Source: Acidimicrobiia bacterium UBA1281
GTDB lineage: Bacteria; Actinomycetota; Acidimicrobiia; Actinomarinales; Actinomarinaceae
NCBI GenBank assembly: GCA_002308095.1
Contig: DBUV01000027.1
Span: forward strand, 9,764-16,713
DNA: 6,950 nucleotides
Reading direction: 5' to 3'
Numbering within the stretch: position 1 is the first letter of the stretch; every line of letters begins with the position of its first letter. A program made the position numbers and the translations under genes. Shown piece after piece: positions 6,047 to 6,950 of the stretch. Below the pieces are notes generated by a model. That model made no database searches. It was not told the DNA's origin and saw only the letters and a program-made list of their open reading frames with translations.

Positions 6047-6950
6047 CTTTGACTTTCGTTTTTAGAGTTGCTTCATTTTTATTCTGGGTTTTAATTGAAG
6101 CACTTTTAATAAAACTGTTAAAAATAGGTGAAGGTTCCCATGGTCGTGATTTAAATTCCGGATGAAACTGGGAAGCGACAAAAAATGGGTGATCTTTTAA
6201 CTCAATCATTTCTACCAAGTTATTATCAGGCGACAAACCACTAAAAATTAGTCCATTCTCCTCTAATGTATCCCTGTATTTATTATTAACTTCATATCTG
6301 TGCCTATGTCGTTCGTAAATTACCTCGTCTTTATAAATTTCAGAAGTAAGTGTATTTTTTTCGATTTTACAAGGATAGGTTCCAAGGCGCATTGATGCTC
6401 CAACGTCATCTTTATCTAAATCTTGGTTAGGAAGAAGGTCTATGACAAAATCCTTAGTATTTTGTGAAAACTCTGAAGAATTGGCATCACTTATTCCACA
6501 TACATTCCGTGCATATTCTATAACTGCACACTGTAGCCCTAAGCATATACCAAGAAAAGGAACCTTATTTTCTCTCAAATACTGTATTGCTGAAATTTTT
6601 CCTTCAATGCCTCTTACGCCAAAACCACCAGGAACTACTACCCCGTCTAGATTTGAAAGATCTTCATTATCGTAATTATCAGCATCAATCCAATGAAGGT
6701 TTAAATTAACTTTATTTTGCAAACAAGCATGTTTAAGAGACTCAACTACTGACATGTAACTATCTGGTAAACCAAAGTATTTTCCTAAAATTGCTATCTC
6801 AACATCTTTAGTAGCCTCTTTCTTTAGGTCTAACATATTTTTCCAATCTTGTAATTCAGGTTCAATAGTGTCAAGATTTAATCTTTTATCAACTGCTGCA
6901 TCTAAGCCTTCAGAATGCATTTTTAAAGGAACATCATAAATATCATCAAG
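6042..6950 (-). CDS. pyrG: CTP synthase, C-terminal (glutaminase) part; 5' end cut by window edge
   Basis: CTP synthase aminates UTP to CTP using ATP and ammonia from glutamine. The window holds 302 sense codons of about 540. It begins in the linker after the synthase domain (IYDVPLKMHSEGLD, matching the family's IYEVPL..EGLD) and continues into the class I glutamine amidotransferase domain. Counting from the window edge, that domain shows PGGFG at 107-111, the nucleophile elbow GICLGLQ with C136, MRLGTYPC at 187-194, ERHRHRYE at 213-220 and the catalytic H263-x-E265 in QFHPEFKSRP. A lysine-rich tail ends at TAA. An internal ATG at 6920 is not the start, because conserved family sequence continues upstream in frame. 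It is the first visible gene of the minus-strand run; its stop abuts the xerD coding region. Supplying CTP fits with the distal cmk. Confidence 0.97.
   Translation of the reverse strand, partial: LDDIYDVPLKMHSEGLDAAVDKRLNLDTIEPELQDWKNMLDLKKEATKDVEIAILGKYFGLPDSYMSVVESLKHACLQNKVNLNLHWIDADNYDNEDLSNLDGVVVPGGFGVRGIEGKISAIQYLRENKVPFLGICLGLQCAVIEYARNVCGISDANSSEFSQNTKDFVIDLLPNQDLDKDDVGASMRLGTYPCKIEKNTLTSEIYKDEVIYERHRHRYEVNNKYRDTLEENGLIFSGLSPDNNLVEMIELKDHPFFVASQFHPEFKSRPWEPSPIFNSFIKSASIKTQNKNEATLKTKVKD

Noticed and set aside
6442..6675. Plus-strand 77-codon open frame
   Set aside because: Antisense to the pyrG glutaminase domain, including its active-site cysteine; no independent support.

Overview
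The window is a very compact, AT-rich bacterial chromosome segment (GC roughly one third by eye). It carries a housekeeping cluster whose order, pyrG - xerD - (HD protein) - scpA - scpB - rluB - cmk - der, matches the actinobacterial arrangement I know from mycobacteria (pyrG, nudix, xerD ... parA, scpA, scpB, rluB, cmk, der). Actinobacterial synteny, low GC, almost no intergenic DNA and TGA used as a normal stop together suggest a streamlined, free-living low-GC actinobacterium such as the marine Actinomarina type. The taxon is an inference; the gene order and compactness are read directly from the sequence.

Layout. 1-1202 (-): Der, an essential double GTPase of ribosome assembly, running off the left edge (400 open codons, no frameshift). 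1203-1228: the only clear intergenic spacer, 26 bp between two divergent start codons. It has a -10-like hexamer for each gene at the distance expected for leaderless transcripts. 1229-2260 (+): IspH, the last enzyme of the MEP isoprenoid pathway and the only plus-strand gene. Its last 26 bp overlap, tail to tail, the end of cmk. 2235-6950 (-): one uninterrupted run of seven genes. In transcription order these are pyrG (CTP synthase, C-terminal part only, cut by the right edge), xerD (tyrosine recombinase), an HD-domain phosphohydrolase-like protein, scpA, scpB (condensin subunits), rluB (23S rRNA pseudouridine synthase) and cmk (CMP kinase). Junctions are 1-8 nt overlaps (ATGA, TAATG) or gaps of a few nucleotides, so translational coupling is likely.

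The run combines pyrimidine nucleotide supply (PyrG, Cmk), chromosome resolution and segregation (XerD, ScpA, ScpB) and ribosome maturation (RluB, and Der just beyond ispH). I see no mobile element, CRISPR array, RNA gene or convincing terminator, and no clearly new multi-gene system. The points worth a second look are the symmetric divergent leaderless promoter pair, ispH inserted in reverse within a conserved operon, an XerD whose conserved N-terminus has no canonical start codon, a ScpA lacking its N-terminal signature, altered nucleotide-binding motifs in the first Der GTPase domain, and the uncharacterised HD protein inside the chromosome-segregation cluster.
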